A stretch of 64,000 bases of DNA, taken from assembly GCF_014650115.1 (NCBI RefSeq), contig NZ_BMUI01000007.1, forward strand, positions 328,729-392,728, in the 5' to 3' direction. Shown here one piece after another: positions 62,452 through 64,000 of this stretch; position 1 is the first letter of the stretch, and every line of letters begins with the position of its first letter. Origin of the DNA: Streptomyces olivaceoviridis. GTDB lineage: Bacteria; Actinomycetota; Actinomycetes; Streptomycetales; Streptomycetaceae. The translations under genes were made by a program, and so were the position numbers. The notes beneath the pieces were generated by a model. It was given only the letters and a program-made list of their open reading frames with translations, was not told the origin of the DNA and searched no databases.

Positions 62452-62700
62452 ACGGATGAGCGGGTGCGATCGCACATCACAACGGCCCAGTTCCGCGCGG
62501 ACGGTGGCCGAGTCGATGCGCTTGATCCCGGGCAGCGTGGCCTCGACGATCTGACAGGCGTCGTCGAGGCGGCCGACACCGGCCAGGGCTCTCGCGTGCC
62601 GAAGCGGAGGCTGAGTATGCAGGACGCCTCGATGAGCCGAGGGTTGCCGTTCTCGGCGCGCGGACCCCAGTGCGGGATCCGCGCACCGATGGCCTCGGCG
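62452..62700 (-). pseudogene. TPR-type transcriptional regulator fragment
   Basis: The minus-strand frame reads LRHARALAGVGRLDDACQIV, then EATLPGIKRIDSATVRAELG and DVRSHPLIR. This fits the last tetratricopeptide repeat and C-terminal end of Streptomyces helix-turn-helix regulators with TPR tails. It lacks the DNA-binding domain and a start. The similarity is by character and needs a search. Confidence 0.45.
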
Positions 62701-62894
62701 GCGTGACTTCCGAACCGCGCTGAACGGCTCCTGGCCCCATGTGCACGGCGGTGGTGTGATCACGAGCGCCCGGCACCACTCATCCCCGATGCCGCCATCT
62801 CAACGATTCCGAGCGGACGGCCTGCGACAGCCGGACCATGGCAGGTACGGTGCCTTCTGTGCACGTCGGCCCACGTCAACCAGGCTGTGTGTGG

Positions 62895-62983
62895 CAAGTC
62901 CTCGCATACGCGGGGGTGGTCCCCACGGCGGCGTCCCCGCCACCATGAAGGCGGTGTGGTCCCCGCGCACGCGGGCCGGTGTA
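62895..62983. CRISPR. Relic type I-E-like CRISPR unit: two degenerate repeats and one 33-base spacer
   Basis: Two 28-base units start at 62895 and 62956, exactly 61 bases apart, the I-E repeat-plus-spacer period. Compared with the common actinobacterial I-E repeat (GTGGTCCCCGCGCACGCGGG followed by GGTGGTCC), the first keeps the 3' half (ACGCGGGGGTGGTCC) and matches about 22 of 28; the second keeps the 5' half perfectly (GTGGTCCCCGCGCACGCGGG) and matches about 21 of 28. The spacer is 62923-62955. No further repeats are found one period away on either side and no cas genes are in the window. Confidence 0.65.
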
Positions 62984-63177
62984 GGAGTGGGAGATCTCAT
63001 CTGGGGTGACTGCTGCCCGTTCGTCACAGTGCTGGGTAATGGCCTGACGTGCTGGACGCTGCCGACTCTTCTCGGGTGTGGTGCCTCACGCCATCAGAGG
63101 GGGCCCTCTACGACAAGCGGGGCAACACAGCCCCGAATCGCCGGTTAGCCAAACCGGCAATAGCGCGGAGTATTGAC

Positions 63178-63193
63178 GGTCATCACGATGACC
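63178..63193. promoter_or_regulatory. Dyad upstream of the excisionase-like gene
   Basis: GGTCATC-AC-GATGACC is a perfect 7-base inverted repeat 60 bases before the gene start. TTGACG at 63173-63178 could be a -35 that the dyad overlaps. A possible autoregulatory operator. Confidence 0.45.
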
Positions 63194-63255
63194 TGCGCGC
63201 GCAACATCCGTAGGCCCGGCACAGGCTATCCACCGCCAAAAGGAGGAAACTCGGC

Positions 63256-63531
63256 ATGCACACGAAGATCGATGAGACTCTGGGCCCTCGCTATAGCCCT
63301 GCTCACATCCGCGCCACCTGGGACGGAACGGGTAGCGTGGAGGACGCCTCAAGGGCGCTTGGATTCTCACGGGCCAAGGGTTACGAGCTAATCCGCAGCG
63401 GGCAGTTCCCGTGCCGTGTGCTACGCATCGGCCGTAAGACGCGTGTCGTCACGGCGTCCCTACTCCGCGTCCTCGAAAGCGGAGATCCGGAGTATAACGA
63501 CGCCCGCGCCGGATGCCGCCCGACGTCCTGA
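63256..63531 (+). CDS. Excisionase-like helix-turn-helix protein
   Basis: A 91-residue basic protein preceded by a strong AAAAGGAGGAAA site. VEDASRALGFSRAKGYELIR, then SGQFPCRVLRIGRKTRVVTA, is the MerR-like/excisionase fold that recognises DNA with a small winged helix. Such proteins (Xis) direct excision of integrative plasmids in actinomycetes and are usually beside an integrase. No integrase follows in the window; the region after is empty. It could also be a DNA-binding regulator of another kind. Confidence 0.75.
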   Translation: MHTKIDETLGPRYSPAHIRATWDGTGSVEDASRALGFSRAKGYELIRSGQFPCRVLRIGRKTRVVTASLLRVLESGDPEYNDARAGCRPTS

Positions 63532-63702
63532 GCCAGCTACGCCGAGGCGCCGCCAGACTTCCGGCAGGGCATTATCGTCTCATGCGCGTTCTCATGCTGC
63601 TCCCCCCTTACACACTGGCCAGTCCACGGGCTCGCCCTTGGCGGAGGCAAAGCACTTCCACGAGTTGAGTGAACGCAGATGCCGTGGCGCTGGCCGGCCT
63701 TA

Positions 63703-64000
63703 TCACCCCCCGCGTCCTTGCTCTCGGTGCCCCGGCACCGGGGACTCCGAGTACGTCAGTGCCGGCGTCGGACGCCACACTCTGTCGTAGCCCGCTCCGT
63801 GCAGTTCCTGGCCGTGGTTGACCAGCAGGGCGATCAGCAGGCCGGGCCCACCGCCCGCCATGTCCAGCGCCCAGGTGACGTCCCGGCCGTCGGCGAGGTC
63901 CAGGACGTCGCCGATCAGTTTCAGCAATTCGGGTTCGTCGTTGGCCACCCGCCGCGACAGCGATGTCTCGCCCTCGCTGTCCAGGACCAGGCAGTGGTGG
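63703..64000 (-). mobile_element. IS110-like transposase, truncated at both ends
   Basis: The frame enters from the right edge as HHCLVLDSEGETSLSRRVAN, then ELLKLIGDVLDLADGRDVTW and GGGPGLLIALLVNHGQELHG, the N-terminal DEDD domain of IS110-family transposases. After NHGQ the family continues with a region of catalytic residues, but here the reading runs into unrelated Pro/Arg-rich sequence (GYDRVWRPTPALTYS). It is therefore broken about 80 residues into the gene. Different from the IS110 relic at 46446. Confidence 0.75.

Noticed and set aside
62314..62706. 130-codon plus-strand frame
   Set aside because: The opposite strand has the more protein-like TPR fragment; this frame is its shadow.

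Overview
The window is high-GC actinobacterial DNA, almost certainly from Streptomyces. The codon use, the frequent GTG starts, the 4-base gene overlaps and family-specific genes (DUF5302, DUF6328-like, SpoIIE-type phosphatase, zinc-free ribosomal paralogues) all fit. Many genes are broken, doubled or cut off, and remnants of insertion sequences (IS5-like, IS110-like, a 68-base miniature element) are scattered throughout. This looks like an accessory, subtelomeric or megaplasmid-like region; that placement is an inference.

Layout. 0-6.6 kb: a GH15 fragment cut by an IS end, GtrA, an operon of molybdopterin oxidoreductase, membrane protein and methyltransferase, an intact GH15 enzyme, and a decayed IS5-like element. 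6.6-14.7 kb: DUF5302, a DEAD-box helicase, a glycine-rich secreted protein that has lost its start, a 5'-truncated M4 protease next to a miniature IS, a lipid kinase, an AI-2E-type transporter and an HdeD-like protein. 15-20.6 kb: a broken alcohol dehydrogenase, a ferredoxin / ferredoxin reductase / P450 operon, the intact glycine-rich paralogue and a PP2C phosphatase. 20.7-28.7 kb: gene fragments, a lone OmpR-type regulator, and a lipoprotein / two ATPases / FtsX permease operon. 29.8-35.4 kb: an esterase, a DUF998 protein, and an intact two-component pair followed by a DUF347 membrane protein. 35.6-42.4 kb: broken membrane glycosyltransferase genes, an orphan histidine kinase, an RNase J fragment, anti-sigma-like ATPase pieces, the initiator tRNA and a STAS antagonist. 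42.5-46.2 kb: GNAT, IF-1 and a divergent zinc-starvation cluster (S18, CobW-like protein, L31, L33 / L28, S14). 47-50.5 kb: an EfeU-EfeO fusion and EfeB. 50.6-54.6 kb: an ABC transporter with a NarL-type two-component system. 55-61.6 kb: BlaI/M56, DedA, two PAP2 phosphatases, a decayed two-component pair and a second DUF347 protein. 61.6-64 kb: mostly non-coding, with a TPR-regulator fragment, a relic type I-E-like CRISPR unit, an excisionase-like gene and an IS110 fragment.

Themes. (1) Metal limitation: the zinc-free ribosomal genes share a promoter region with a Zur-like box, and the iron-uptake operon has an iron-box-like dyad. (2) Envelope sensing: five two-component systems (whole or broken), three ABC or peptidase modules and two DUF347 modules. 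Two operator types recur: an 11-base-period repeat before both DUF347 genes, and a CTACA-N4-TGTAG dyad before both the BlaI operon and the iron operon. (3) Decay: many families occur once intact and once as a fragment. No single undescribed system stands out with certainty. The best candidates are the repeated sensor/DUF347 module, the possible BlaI link to iron uptake, and the grouping of an initiator tRNA, IF-1 and alternative ribosomal proteins.
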